A DNA stretch of 64,000 bases, from assembly GCA_019426215.1 (NCBI GenBank), contig CM033394.1, positions 38,748,423 through 38,812,422 of the forward strand. The letters run 5' to 3'. Under the pieces are notes generated by a model that worked only from the letters and a program-made list of their open reading frames with translations, was not told the DNA's origin and did no database searches. The position numbers were made by a program, and so were the translations under genes. Shown here one piece after another: positions 11,622-23,217 of the stretch; the first letter of the stretch is position 1; the number at the start of each line of letters is the position of its first letter. This DNA comes from Buddleja alternifolia. Taxonomy: Eukaryota; Streptophyta; Magnoliopsida; Lamiales; Scrophulariaceae.

Positions 11622-12772
11622 AAAGGGCAAATTGCACTTTTGGTCCCATAACTTTGATCTTTTTCAATTTTGGTCTCATTTGTTACGGGTTCTCACATTA
11701 TATCCCATAACTTCAATTTTTCTCACATTTGGTCCCATTGAAGCTATGATGCACGGATACTCCTAAAATTGGACCCGTGCAGTATCGTACTCGTATTGGA
11801 TACGATACTTTGCGGATACCACTCGGATACATATTGGATACCTTTTTTACGTATCCAAAAATTAAATAAAAAAGAAAATTTCGGATAAGTATCCGATACT
11901 TTTGAATGCCGTATCTCATACAAAATTTCAATATCTGACACGCCTTGAATATCAAATATAATATTCTTGAATATTACATAATACTTTATAGGTTAAATAG
12001 GAAAAAAATAATGACTTTGACCGTACATTACAAGGTTAAACAAACAATAAGGAAATTTACAGAAGCAAATAACCATTTTGGTTTCACTTCTTAATATATT
12101 TTTTCTTCTCTTGCTCCACGTAAATTCTATCATTTACACTTTATTACCAAAGATTTTGTATAAGAAGATAAATGTTGGTATCAATAAAATGATATTCTTA
12201 CACTGCCGTAAATGATAAAATATTATGGTTACCTTCGAATTTTTTTGAACTTATAAATAATGAACCTGTGTCAGTATTGCACTTTTATTTATGTTAATGA
12301 ACATACTGACTCGAATTTATTTTTAAAATATATTCGTATCCCCGACATAGCGTATCCTATACTTTTGAATTTTGCCGTATTTCGTATCCGTATCGTATCG
12401 TACCCATATCCTCATATTTGTATCCGTGCATAATAGCACTGAAGGATTCCGTCCAATATTTAACCGTCAACTCTGCTAGTCAACATTTTGACCGAAGTTT
12501 TAGGGCACAATTCGTGCATGAATGCACGTGATATTGAAATATCGTGATATTGAATATAATTCGTGTGTGAGTGCATTCATGTAGGAATTCTTCCCGAAAC
12601 TTCGGTCAAAATATTGACTAACGGACTTGACTGTTAAATATTGGACGGAATCCTTCAATGAGACCAAATGTAAGAAAAATTGAAAGTAATGGGATACAAT
12701 GTGAGAATCCGTAACGAATGAGACCAAAATTGAAAAAATCCAAAGTTATGGGAGCAAAAATGCGATTTTTTC
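11622..12772. mobile_element. Fold-back terminal-inverted-repeat element (interrupted)
   Basis: The ends are long inverted repeats. Left 11622-11743 reads GCAAATTGCACTTTTGGTCC and later TTACGGGTTCTCACATTATA. Right 12650-12772 is its complement with a few changes. Once the nested hAT-like insertion (11744-12436) is ignored, the arms continue to a centre near 12540 containing ATATCGTGATATTGAATAT. The whole is about 460 bp and nearly palindromic, with no coding capacity. Long-arm palindromic elements with such ends in plants are usually non-autonomous Mutator-like or fold-back elements; the superfamily is inferred. A related right half is at 45397-45640. Confidence 0.65.
11744..12436. mobile_element. 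hAT-like non-autonomous element nested in fold-back element
   Basis: The terminal inverted repeats CTATGATGCACGGATAC (11744-11760) and the complement of GTATCCGTGCATAATAG (12420-12436) match at 16 of 17 bases. They are flanked by CATTGAAG (11736-11743) and CACTGAAG (12437-12444), an 8-bp duplication with one mismatch, the size expected of hAT elements. The 693-bp interior has repeated GTATCCGATAC-like words near both ends and no coding capacity. Confidence 0.7.
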
Positions 12773-12954
12773 TATATAAAATAAAAGATAAGTGATGTTA
12801 TTTAATAAACTAAACAAATATATTAACTCATTAAACTAGATTAAGAATATAGAATAAGATAGTGCATACTTTAGTATTACTATCATGTCATGTTACGTTG
12901 GAGCGAAAAACTAATCCAATTAAAATTGAAATTTTTCTTTCACAAACTCTGTCT

Positions 12955-13575
12955 ATGGGTGTGAGCAATGGTGTGAAAACTGGACAGGACGGGACGGTTG
13001 GACCTGTTAAAACCGGAACCGGCCATCAATTCGGTCCGGTTATGCGAAAAACCCGTTCAGGGCTCAAAATGGGTCAAAACCGCTCGAACGACTGGTTCAA
13101 CCGGTAAAACCGGTCCTAAAACTAATGAACCGGGTGGTTCTGAAAATAAATGAAATGCAACCTTTTAAAATCTAAAATTGGACCCCCCAAATCTAAAATC
13201 ACCTCGCGCATACCTTGGGTTCCAATTGCTGCAGTTTTCCTCCCCTCATTACTTTAATTTTATGTTTCTTCATTTTTGAATCAGTATTGCTTTAATGAAA
13301 TGTATTTTGATATGTATATTTTGTGTATATTTGAGATACTCTTGAGGTAAAGAAGAAATTTCAGTATTTTCTTTCAGTTCAATATATATATAGGAAATAC
13401 ATATATTTTTACATATTTTCATATTTTATATATTTAATAGTATATTAATTATTATTTATTGCATAATTATGATGTCACCGATTCGACCGCGGTTGACCCG
13501 ACGATTGAACCGGTGACCCATGACTCGATCATTTTTCCAGTTCGCTGTCCGGTAGGATTTTCAAAACAGTGGTTG
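12955..13575. mobile_element. ACCGGTT-rich element remnant with imperfect inverted ends
   Basis: The left end (GGTGTGAAAACTGGACAGGAC) and the complement of the right end (CTGTTTTGAAAATCCTACC) are similar. The interior is rich in AACCGGT, CCGGTTC and GACCGG words next to both ends, a pattern common in degraded plant hAT-type short elements. A similar ACCGGTT-rich patch lies at 41100-41290. Exact borders and target duplication are not clear. Confidence 0.35.
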
Positions 13576-13769
13576 TGAGTGTTTATTTCCCAATATAAGC
13601 TGCGAGTATTGAGTTAGGAAAGTAGAACTGAAAACTGTTCTAGCTCCATGGTTGATTACAATATTTTACTGCTAATTTTTTATTTTTTTTGTCACAACTA
13701 TGCTTAATGTTTTTCATTCATTCAAGTTAATAGCTTTCTATATTAATTTCATGCATTTCCATTTCTTTC

Positions 13770-14744
13770 AGAATATAAGAAAGTTCATCATAGAGGGAAA
13801 GTGCAATGAATTGCTCATCCAGTGACTAAAGAAGAAATATTGGCTCGGGTTTGATTTGCAATCTAGTTGTCATTGAACTTCTACTTTACATGTTCTGCTT
13901 ATTAGTTGTCAAACACAAATGACCAAACCTTTTAAAGTGGAAAAACAAAACTAAGTTTAGTTTGCTCACCTAACTGTTTTTTCCTACTTAATCAGCTTCA
14001 TCTTTATGTTTTTTAAGTCCAACTATTATATTGTTCCAGCTTTTTAGTTACTGAGTATGCTTGTTATTACTACATGAAGTTTAAATGATCACATAGTTTA
14101 TGTAACCATGAAAGGGATTATCTCGGATTTCTAGTTCAACTTTCTTCAAGAGGCCATTCTACATGATTATTGATTAGTTTTTTGGATGTTGAATTTACAC
14201 TTAATAGTTCAAATTGATTTCAGTTTTCTATTCTAAGTCTTATCATCAATGGCTCCGGATGTAATTTGCAGGACCTATATTTGTTGGATTTTAACGTAAA
14301 TCTAATTTATTGTTGGAATTTGTATCTAGATGACGCGGTTGAGGTTTCGGGCGAGGGCGTTGTCGAGATATGTGCGACCTCAGATGCTGATCCTGGCCTG
14401 GAGAGTTTTCTTGATCGCTATACGTGGTGCCACAAAGGTATAGTGTTTGTGGAGAGTGATACACAATCTGATGTAGCTGAGACCTCGGGTTCTAGTGTTA
14501 GAGAGGGTGATATATATCCTAGGCTCCTCGTGGTAGAGAGCCAGGGGTACCTAGGACCTCGGGATCGGGTATACCACTGCCTTTATTGGTAGTAGGTGGG
14601 GGTACTTTGATATTAGGCGGGCTAGTCGGGAGGGGTATTCTTCTCGACTCGGTTGTGAAAATTACATTAGAGGCCAGCAAGACCATGAAAAGGGACCGTG
14701 AGACAATGAAGAAGTGCATTAACCACGTTGCCCCTCAATAAACT
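13770..14744 (+). pseudogene. Unrecognised coding-like fragment with frame break
   Basis: 14266-14592 is open and GC-richer than its surroundings (contains DAVEVSGEGVVEICATSDAD). A second frame from about 14545 to TAA 14739-14741 reads smoothly, including GGGTLILGGLVGRGILLD and MKRDRETMKKCINHV. The two overlap around 14550-14590, suggesting a frameshift in one ancestral reading frame. I do not recognise the protein; a retroelement gag piece or a host gene remnant are both possible. Confidence 0.3.
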
Positions 14745-15278
14745 ACGAGAAAAAAAGTCTTGAATGTAGTTGGAAAAAGAAAAAGATTGGATTTTATCAT
14801 CTTACTATTTTGTCAGAAGATCTTGCGACGCTATAAATATTTGTAGTACTTTGCCTACATTTTTGTATTAATCTTTGTTGTGGGAAAACATATAGTATAT
14901 ATGTGTTGGGCTGAAGCATGATTGCAAAAATTATCTCTAGAAACAAGGCCCATATGAAATCTTTATTTAATTTAGACGATTGTGAAACAAAAAGAGAAGG
15001 AACTTGGATGGTTAAAAATGAATACTAACACCTATTTATACTACTTCACTTAATCAATGGTTGGCGGTGATCAACTTAATCTAATGGCTAATATTTTCTA
15101 TGTAAATATTTCTTTCTAAATATTTACAAAGAGGCCTAGAAATTAATGTTTCCATCCGCACACTTCTAAAATCATTCTTCACACTCTCTTACACTTTCTA
15201 GGAAGTTCCTACACAAATTATACATACTTTCTGCAATCTTCCAACAACATTATATGCAAGTTTTAAGTGTGGGGTTCT
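14745..15278. other. Non-coding AT-rich sequence left of copia-A
   Basis: No gene seen. The stretch 14880-15278 has an LTR-like composition and could be the remains of another LTR, but I found no matching partner, terminal TG/CA pair or duplication. Confidence 0.3.
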
Positions 15279-15441
15279 TGATAGAGTTCTAGGCAATGTA
15301 GAAGAGAACTCACGTAATTGTGTGTTGTATGTTTTTAGGCAATGTACAATATACAAGAGTATTAGAATATATACATACACTAAAGGGGCTCGGGCTATAC
15401 AAGATGGGCTAACATATATATTCTAAGTATATACACTAACA
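15279..15441 (-). repeat. copia-A 3' LTR
   Basis: 163 bp from TGATAGAGTTCTAGGCAATG to ATATACACTAACA. It is followed inward at 15442-15449 by CCCCCCGG, which on the element's strand is the polypurine tract CCGGGGGG. The partner LTR is at 40930-41092. Confidence 0.93.
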
Positions 15442-15442
15442 C

Positions 15443-16936
15443 CCCCCGGCAATCTGAGCAGTTGGACAAACGCGAACATTGGTCCGAAGCTGAATAAATT
15501 TTGGTGCAGGAAGTGGTTTGGTGAAGATGTCAGCAATCTGATCAGATGTAGGAACATACTTCACCACAACATCACCTATGGTAACCTTTTCGCGGACAAA
15601 GTGATAATCGATCTCAATATGTTTCGTCTGGGCATGAAAAACAGGATTGAGAATAACATATATAGCACTGATGTTATCACAGAAAACCCGAACTGGATGC
15701 AGAAGAAAATGCCAAGTTCACGAAGAATAAACCGAAGCCAACATGTCTCAGCAAAGGCATACGCAATGGAACGATACTCAGACTCGGTGCTGGAGCGAGA
15801 GACAGTGGCCTGTTTCCTGGCTGACCAAGAAAGAAGATTGTCACCAAGATAGTTAGCATAACTAGTGGTAAAGCGGCGACTGTCAGGATAGCCAGCCCAG
15901 TCAGAATCAGCATAAACGGTAAGAGAATCCAAACTAGAGGAACGAATGAGTAAACCAAAATCAAGAGAGCCCCTGAGATAACGCAAAATTCTCTTAACCA
16001 TCTGAAAATAAATAGCTTGTGGAGAGTGCATAAACTGATTGACAAGAGTAACGGCAGAGGCAATGTTTGGTCAAGTATGAGTGAGATACTGGAGGCCACC
16101 AACAATACTATGATAGAGTGTCGGATTCTAGAAAAGGTCACCCTCCAGAGCCGAGGGAGTAGACTTCGTAGAAAGAGAGGAGGCAACAGGCTTTAAACTC
16201 ATCATATCAAAATGCTCAAGAAGCTCTGTAGCATACTTTTCTGCTAGAGGAACAGTCCCTAAGAGTCCCTAGTGGCATGAATTGCCAAGAAATAATGAAG
16301 ATCACCTAAATCCTTCATAGCAAACTCCTGTGAAAGCCGAGAGATAAGACTAGTAACAGCGTGAGAATCATTCCCAGTAAGGATAATGTCGTCCACATAA
16401 AGTAACAGAACTAAAGTAATGGAGGCAGAGCGATAGACAAACATGGACATGTCAGCCTTGCTACTAGTGAAACCAAGGCGCAACAAGTAAGAACTAAACT
16501 TCTGAAACTAAGCACGAGGATCTTGTTTCAGACCATACAAAGCTTTCTTCAACTGACAGACATGGGAAGGAAACTGAGGATGTATAAAACCACGGGGATG
16601 AGCCATATAAACAGTCTCTGTGAGATCACCATGAAGAAAAGCATTCTTCACATCAAGTTGTCGAATAGGCCAGTGACGAGAAGTGGCAATAGAGAGAACT
16701 ATACGAATCGTAGTAGGTTTAACCACCGGACTGAAAGTCTCACCAAAATCAATACCAGCACGTTGCTTGAACCCCTGAGCTACTAAGCGAGCCTTATAGT
16801 GCTCAACAGAACCATCAGATCGTAATTTAACTCGATACACCCATTTGGAACCTACAAGATTTTGAGAAGGATCAGGTGGAACAAGGATCCATGTGTGAAT
16901 GGCTTGAAGAGCATTAAATTCTTCCGCCATGGCAGT
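15443..16936 (-). pseudogene. copia-A reverse transcriptase and RNase H (3' part of pol)
   Basis: From 16936 downward it begins in the RVT_2 domain ([53 protein letters not shown]). The active-site motif YVDD in LLLYVDDIILTGND lies near 16390. RNase H follows with YADSDWAGYPDSRR near 15900, TVSRSSTESEYRS and, after a frame break near 15700, KYVPTSDQIADIFTKPLP before the polypurine tract. Stops near 16500 and 16260 and the frame break show decay. The upstream half of this domain continues at 24545 on the far side of gypsy-2. Confidence 0.9.
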
Positions 16937-18275
16937 TGTTAACCGTCCGTAACAACACGGAATCGAACAAATAATATATAGTGAAAGTAAGATCGCCTCC
17001 ACAGGGAAGGTTATCAAGTACCAAACAAAGTTTATCTTATTATTTAAACTATCGATTATCAAAGATTTGAGATTTTAACTAATTAAAAGCATAAATTTAA
17101 AAAAATAGAATTAATTATAAATAATTAACACAAATATAATTAAAGCGAACAATCAATTAACGAAAGGCCTAGGGATTAAGATTTCATCAAGGTATTTCTA
17201 TGGATTATTGACTTTCAATGGATTATCATTCTTATTTAAATTAAAGATCCAATTTTCTTAAATACATGAATACTCTCCCGAGATCTTCATGAGTACCCAC
17301 CTAAATTAATTTACGTCACTCCCATGATCAAAAACTAATTTAGATGAATCCATTAAGTTCTATGAATATTGTTTAACTAGTTTCATGCAAAATTACCAAT
17401 ATCCCTATTAAGCAATTTACACATGTCTATTAAATCTGAACCGATAAACTAATTCACCTCCCGGTACTTCTTAATTCATCTTAAATCATGCAATTGGTGA
17501 TCAAGCAATTACAAGCATTAAACACTCATTAATAGATAAACCAAACAAGAAATCACATCCATAAATCATCAATAATCCAAATCAATACACAAGACTACAT
17601 CTTAAGCCCTAGAAAATAATTTAGCTATGCATAATTAAAGAAAAACAAGAAATAAATTGCATACACATAAAGTTACTCATGTTCAACAATGGAGGATTGG
17701 AAGAATACAACTTGAGAAGATGAATCTTTTCTCCAAAAACTCTTCTCCAAAAACTCTAAGATCTATTTTCTCTCTCTAAAAGTCTTCAAGATCTACTTTT
17801 TTTTGCAAGAATGAATTATGCCTCTTCCACCTCCTCTAGCCTATAAAACGTTTTTTGCCACTTTATTTAACTAAAAAGGAGTCTTAGATACATAAATTAT
17901 GCCCATCCAAGTCATAAAATCGGCCCACAAAAATATAAAAATTCGCAGCTGCACAGCTGTGCAGAATATTTGCACAGTTGTGCAGTTGCCTGTGCAGAAA
18001 TTTTTCTCTTCATTTTTCTTCAACGAAACATTCTCGTTTGGCCTTTCTAATGCATTTCTTCACTTCCTCTTGGTTAGCCTTCGTTATTCACGTAAAAATA
18101 CTCCTTTAACTCATCAAAGCAATCATTTATATGCCTACAAAAACATTGAAACGACTTAGAAATCAAAATACGTAAATTGGGCTAAAAATAAAGGAAAAGA
18201 CTAACTATAAGGAATAAAATAAAGATAAATGTGAGGTAAATCATGATGAAAATATGTAAAATATGAGACCTAACA
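16937..18275 (-). repeat. gypsy-2 3' LTR
   Basis: 1339 bp. On the element's strand a TATA-like ATATAAAT lies at 18132-18125. About 130 bases downstream is a palindrome cluster at 17945-17998 (CTGCACAGCTGTGCAG, TGCACAGTTGTGCA). The pair differs at roughly 2% plus small indels, including a 17-base gap after position 18040. Confidence 0.92.
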
Positions 18276-19450
18276 AACACCCCACACTTAACCTTTACTC
18301 GTCCTCGAGTAAATCTTTTTTAAACAAAACAAAAACAAAAACAAAACTAAAGATAACACCACTTTCGTAGGGCACACGATTGCACTTAGCACGTGCAACA
18401 AGCCGTTAAACCCCTAGATTACCCCTAGTGGACGAGTTTTGTCTCGTGAGGGTTTGCAGAGAATACACCTACAAAATTCATGACAATCGTCTATTTGTCT
18501 CACCGTGCATCAAATCAGCAACTAGTCACAACATTTATGACTCCCCACAATCATCACACATAAACCAATAAACACATAGAATCATTATTTTTCCACATAT
18601 GAACATCTTTACTCTCGAGTCATCACACTAATCCCAAACAAGTTCAATTTCATATACATCCATTCGTGCTTGATTTATGAATTCTAGCAAGGGAACATTT
18701 CGGATATTTCAAGCAAAAACACAACATCTATCATATTTCATCCTTGTTCACTTTCCTTCATTCAAAATTTATCAACCCGTGCAATGTCTCGCTAATCAAG
18801 CTTTCTATGTCACCCTTGTAACGAGTTTTGGGCCAATGACTCTCAAACCAGTCGGTTTTAAGGCACTAGGTGTCAAGGCACCCCAACGGACTTAATCACT
18901 CAAGTGACAAAGGCTAGAAACGAAATTGGGTGATTTTAGCTTTCATTAACCACTGAATCAACTTTCTTTCCTTATTTTCTTCATCGATTTTTTTTTCTTT
19001 TTTCTATTTTCTCGACTTTCCTCCAATATCAATGAAATATGTAATTGATTTTATCTCCCCGATCAATTCCCTTTACTAAAATTCGTGTGTAGTGTGTAAA
19101 GATGCATAAAAATTTTACAAATTTCAGAATCAGTGATCAAACTTAATAAAAAGAGTATCCATGTACAGAAATCAAATTCATATGTTTATATAGTCAAGAG
19201 CTCAAATATGGGAACACAAATATTGTGAACAAGTTAACCAAATTTCAGCAACAACTCAACAGAAAATGCCGTATGCCCAATCCTTTCACCAATTAATCTC
19301 ATTACCCCACACTTAAACAATTCAATACACTCCAATCACATGCAACCAAGCAACCACCCCACACTTAAAACAACACATTGTCCTCAATGTATTTTATCGC
19401 AACCGATATGCAAGAACAGAAACAAAATGTAATTGAAATAACAGTGAAAG
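18276..19450 (-). other. gypsy-2 3' non-coding region conserved with gypsy-1
   Basis: No coding capacity. From the LTR inward it has polypurine tract CCCCACACTTA (18280-18290), a perfect 8-bp stem-loop (18294-18313) and a conserved block around 18800-18850 (GTAACGAGTTTTGGGCCAAT). Two more CCCCACACTTA copies lie at 19305-19315 and 19357-19367. The same order occurs in gypsy-1 at 27171-28520, although the LTRs of the two elements are unrelated in sequence. Confidence 0.7.
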
Positions 19451-20400
19451 AAATACTCCCCTATGGATAGGCCGGAGAGTCGGTAGAGTGATGGTCTCTC
19501 GCGGTAGTATCCGTGGGGGTCAGTTGTAGAGAACGGTCATTGGTAGACCCGGTGTCATTCCGAGCTCCTTTTGGCATCTTAGAGATTGAAGAGTGTGCCT
19601 ATTGTGAGGGAAAGAAAACTGTTTTCCTTGGAAGAAAAATTGCACCCAGAAGAAGAAGAATATTGGCAGCACCGTGATGTGGGATGTCGGACGTCGGTGG
19701 AGAAACTGGTGGGAGAAGACAACAGGTGATGACGAAGCGGTGAGAATAGCACGGCGGCGGTGCGGTGTGTGAGCAGACGACGGTGTAGGCGGCTGAAGAT
19801 GGGAGTTGAGCAGCGGCGGCGTGGTGTAGTGGCGCGACGAGATTCAGTGGCGAACAGATCTGGTTCGTCGTGGTGATGATTGTGGCTTAACTCGACGGGA
19901 GGTGTGGTGGCTGTGAGCGGCGATGTAGGCGACGACTTGTGAGGTGGACGGCGGCGAAACGGGTCGAAGAAGAGAAACGGCGGCGTGGTGGCTTTGTTGT
20001 GGATGTGAGACGACGGACGACGGAGAAGTTGTGTGGTGGGGCTGCTGCTCGGAGCTTAGTAGAGGTGAAGAAGATGAGACGAGACACTTGGCTGAAAAAG
20101 AGAGAAATTCATGGGTTTTTGGCTGATATTTTGAGGTTGGTGGGGGTGTGGACCAATTTGGGGATTTTGACCCAATTTTCAACTTTTGAAATTGTTTTTT
20201 TTTTTTCCGAAAAATGTACAGTGCAAAAGTGCGAAAATTTTGCACAATTATGCACGAAAATTGCACAGTTGTGCATGGCGAGTTTGGATCTTGTGCGAAA
20301 ATTTTGCACAACTGTGCACCTAAAAATTCTTCTAAGTGCGAAAATTGTGCACAGTGGTGCTAAAATTAGCACAATTGTGCACCTGATTTACATTGTATAA
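19451..20400 (-). other. gypsy-2 post-gag region with GC-rich block and palindrome cluster
   Basis: 19640-20150 is GC-rich with GGCGG and CGACGG words and short overlapping ORFs on both strands that I regard as non-coding. At 20215-20390 there are repeated TGCACA..TGTGCA near-palindromes (ATTGCACAGTTGTGCATGG, TTGCACAACTGTGCACC, GCACAATTGTGCACC) matching the LTR cluster. Position corresponds to the GCGCCTAGGCGC array of gypsy-1 at 30598-30874, which also sits beside a GATTTTG...TTTTGACC block. Any extra ORF that once lay here is no longer readable. Confidence 0.55.
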
Positions 20401-20640
20401 TGCCCCAAGCACCTTGTTTTTCATGTTTTTTTTTTTTAACCTGCAACAAGAATAACTTGCATTAGTAAAGCATTTGAGCACCGAAAAATAAAAATAAAAT
20501 AAAAATTCCAAACATAAAATACTGAAAACAAAATAAGCAGAAAGAAGAAAACGACAATGACAAAAACAACGAAAACTCTTGGGTTGCCTCCCAAGCAGCG
20601 CTTGTTTAAAGTCATTAGCTCGACTTAGACAAAGTTATTG

Positions 20641-23069
20641 TTAAGTTCTGGCGAGGGAAATTGTTTTCCCTCGAGGAATATCATCGCCTGAAAAATACAA
20701 AGCACGATTAATTCTTTTCATATCAGATATATTCCAACCTATTCCATCTTTCTTCCATTGCAAATCACTTAACCATCGGTCAAATTCAGGTGTACATAGA
20801 GTAGAATGTACGATATCAGATAAAAATTCATTGTTGCCAAGAAGAGCGTACCTGAGATATGGAAGAAGAGATTTAAGTTTTACCTTAGGTCTAGAAGATA
20901 TTTCGCGATACGACTCTAATGGATCACTTTTACCTTGAGCAATTTCTTCTTTGATGGCCTCTTCAATCACATCCACTGAATAACATTTTTCTTCAAAAGG
21001 CGGAGATTTCATCACTTTATTTAAGTCGAACTCCACCTTCTCCTCTCTAATGTTCAACGCTAGCTTGCCAGCACGCACGTCGATGACGGTTCCCGCGGTT
21101 GCAAGAAATGGTCTTCCAAGGATGGTTGGTGTTTTCGAATTTTCATCCATCTCAAGCACCACGAAATCACATGGGATGTAGAACTTGTCCACTTTCACGA
21201 AAACGTCTTCTAATATTCCCATAGGGCGTTTGATGCTCCCATCCGCCAATTGAAGTGACATCCTTGTGTTTTTAAGCTTTTGAAAGCCTAATTTCCTGTA
21301 AATTGAATAAGGCATTAGACTAACACTAGCTCCTAAATCACAAAGTGCTTTATCAAAGTGGAATTTTTCAATAGTGCAAGGAAGTGAAAAACTCCCTGGA
21401 TCCTTTAGCTTTGGAGGAATGTTTCGTTGGATTATGGCACTGCATTCTTCATTCAAGGAGATTGTTTCCACGTCTTCTAATTTCTTTCTATTGCTCAACA
21501 GCTCTTTGAGAAACTTCTCACAAACAGGCATCTGAGCCCGAGCATCTGTATACGGAATGTTGCGGTTCAACAGTTTAAGTGTTTGAAGAAATTTCTCTTG
21601 CTGCTTGTCCAACCTCTTGTGTTGCAACCTTTGGGGAAATGGAATTGGAGGAACATATGGTTTCACATATGGCTTCGGGATAACCTTTTCTGGCTCAACC
21701 TTGTCTGAAGATTCAAAGATTGAATTATCCTTCGTCACAAATTCATCTCTGTGTACAGCATGTGGCTCAAATTCTTCAATTATATTTTCGTTTATCAGAG
21801 TCACTGCATTACACTGTCCTCTCGGATTCTCCTCTGTTTGGCTAGGCAGTGTACCCTTTGACCTCGAATTCATAGAACTTGCCAATTGTCCAACTTGTAA
21901 TTCCAGATTCTTCGTTGCTCCCACTACCAGATCAATTTTTGCTTCCAGATTCTCAAACCGTTTTGCTGTTCCATTAGCGAGCTTTTCAATGGCTAATTCC
22001 CAAGCTTGTGGTTCTCGAGGTGGTGGTCCCTGCTGATTTGGTTGTTGAAAATTCTGAGGACCATGTTGTTGGAAACCTGGAGGAAATTGTTGTCTAGGAG
22101 GATTTGCTTGAACTCCTTGGTTCCCTTGGCCTCCCCAAGAAAAGTTAGGGTGATTTCGCCAACCCAAATTGTAGGTGTTCGAAAATGGATTTCCTTGCTG
22201 CTTATTCTGATTGGATAAATAGTTAGCTTGCTCGATGAGTGGGCAATCAGTAGCCATATGAGGTGCCCCACAAACATCACAAGCTAAAGTAGGTTGAGAT
22301 ACTGCACTGACATTTCCTTTGAGTCCCTCCATGTGCTTGACAAGTGCTTCAATGTTAGCATTTAGCAATGTAATGTTATCTACATTGTGTATGCCCGGTG
22401 TTTTCTTTGCAGCCCGACTATCACTTGCCCACTGATAACTGTTGGATGCCATTTCGTCCATAAGAGCCAATGCATCATTCGGATTCTTTGCCATAAAACT
22501 CCCTCTTGCAGCTGCATCGATATTCATCTGGATACTATGTGACAGACCATTGTAGAAGGTCTGCACAAGCATCCAACTAGGAATACCGTGATGTGGGCAC
22601 TTTCGGAGTAATTCTTTGTACCTTTCCCATGCTTGATAGAGGGTTTCACTATCAGTTTGCATAAATCCTGTGATTGCATTCCTTAATTGAGTGGTCTTAG
22701 CTGGGGGAAAATACTTGGTCAAAAACACAGTCGACAAATCAGCCCAAGTGGTGAACTTATTTGCCGGCTGATTTTTCAGCCACTCCTTAGCTCTTTTAGA
22801 CAGGGAGAACGGGAAGAGTCGCAGTCTTATGGCATCTTCAGTAACGCCATTCATCTTAAAAGTACGCAAATTTCCAAGAAATTCCCCAGATGGGAATGAG
22901 GATCCTCCCTCTCAATATCTCGCTCAAATGCAGTGTGCTGTAGCATTTGAATAATAGCCGGCTTCAACTCAAAGGTGTTGGCCTGAACAGTTGGTACCGC
23001 TATGCTGGAGGTTAAGTTCTGATATGTTGGTGTAGCATAATCTCGGAGAGTTCTCTACTCCTCAGCCAT
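20641..23069 (-). pseudogene. gypsy-2 gag with aspartic-protease remnant
   Basis: The main frame runs 22868-20641 (about 740 codons). A retrotrans_gag domain comes first (AIRLRLFPFSLSKRAKEWLK, TTWADLSTVFLTKYFPP, LYQAWERYKELLRKCPHHGI). A CX2C-type knuckle follows (CDVCGAPHMATDCP near 22260), then a Pro/Gln-rich linker and the aspartic protease (LCDLGASVSLMPYSIYRKLG near 21330). In the protease D-S/T-G has become D-L-G, so it is probably inactive. It stops after GWNISDMKRINRALYFSG, roughly where pol would begin. The first ATG (23069) is followed by a TAG at codon 5, and the N-terminal stretch is out of frame from about 22866. PBS lies upstream at 23197-23214. Confidence 0.88.
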
Positions 23070-23196
23070 TCTGAAACAATAATATTAAGTATCAAAGTTC
23101 AAACAAATAAAAATCCAAAACAAAAATAAATAAATAAAGAAAAATGTCTAAACTAATAAGAATCAACTTTTTATTGATATTGACTATTTGTTGCCT

Positions 23197-23214
23197 TCCC
23201 CGGCAACGGCGCCA
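23197..23214 (-). promoter_or_regulatory. gypsy-2 primer-binding site
   Basis: On the element's strand TGGCGCCGTTGCCGGGGA begins three bases inside the 5' LTR. It is the tRNA-complementary motif typical of Athila-type elements (tRNA-Asp from memory, not checked) and is identical in gypsy-1. Confidence 0.85.
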
Positions 23215-23217
23215 ATT

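Noticed and set aside
15677..16186. Second minus-strand ORF overlapping copia-A RNase H
   Set aside because: Wrong frame of the RNase H region; Leu/Ser-rich shadow.
19844..20400. Overlapping 150-codon ORFs on both strands in gypsy-2
   Set aside because: GC-rich low-complexity and palindromic DNA keeps several frames open; no motif seen.
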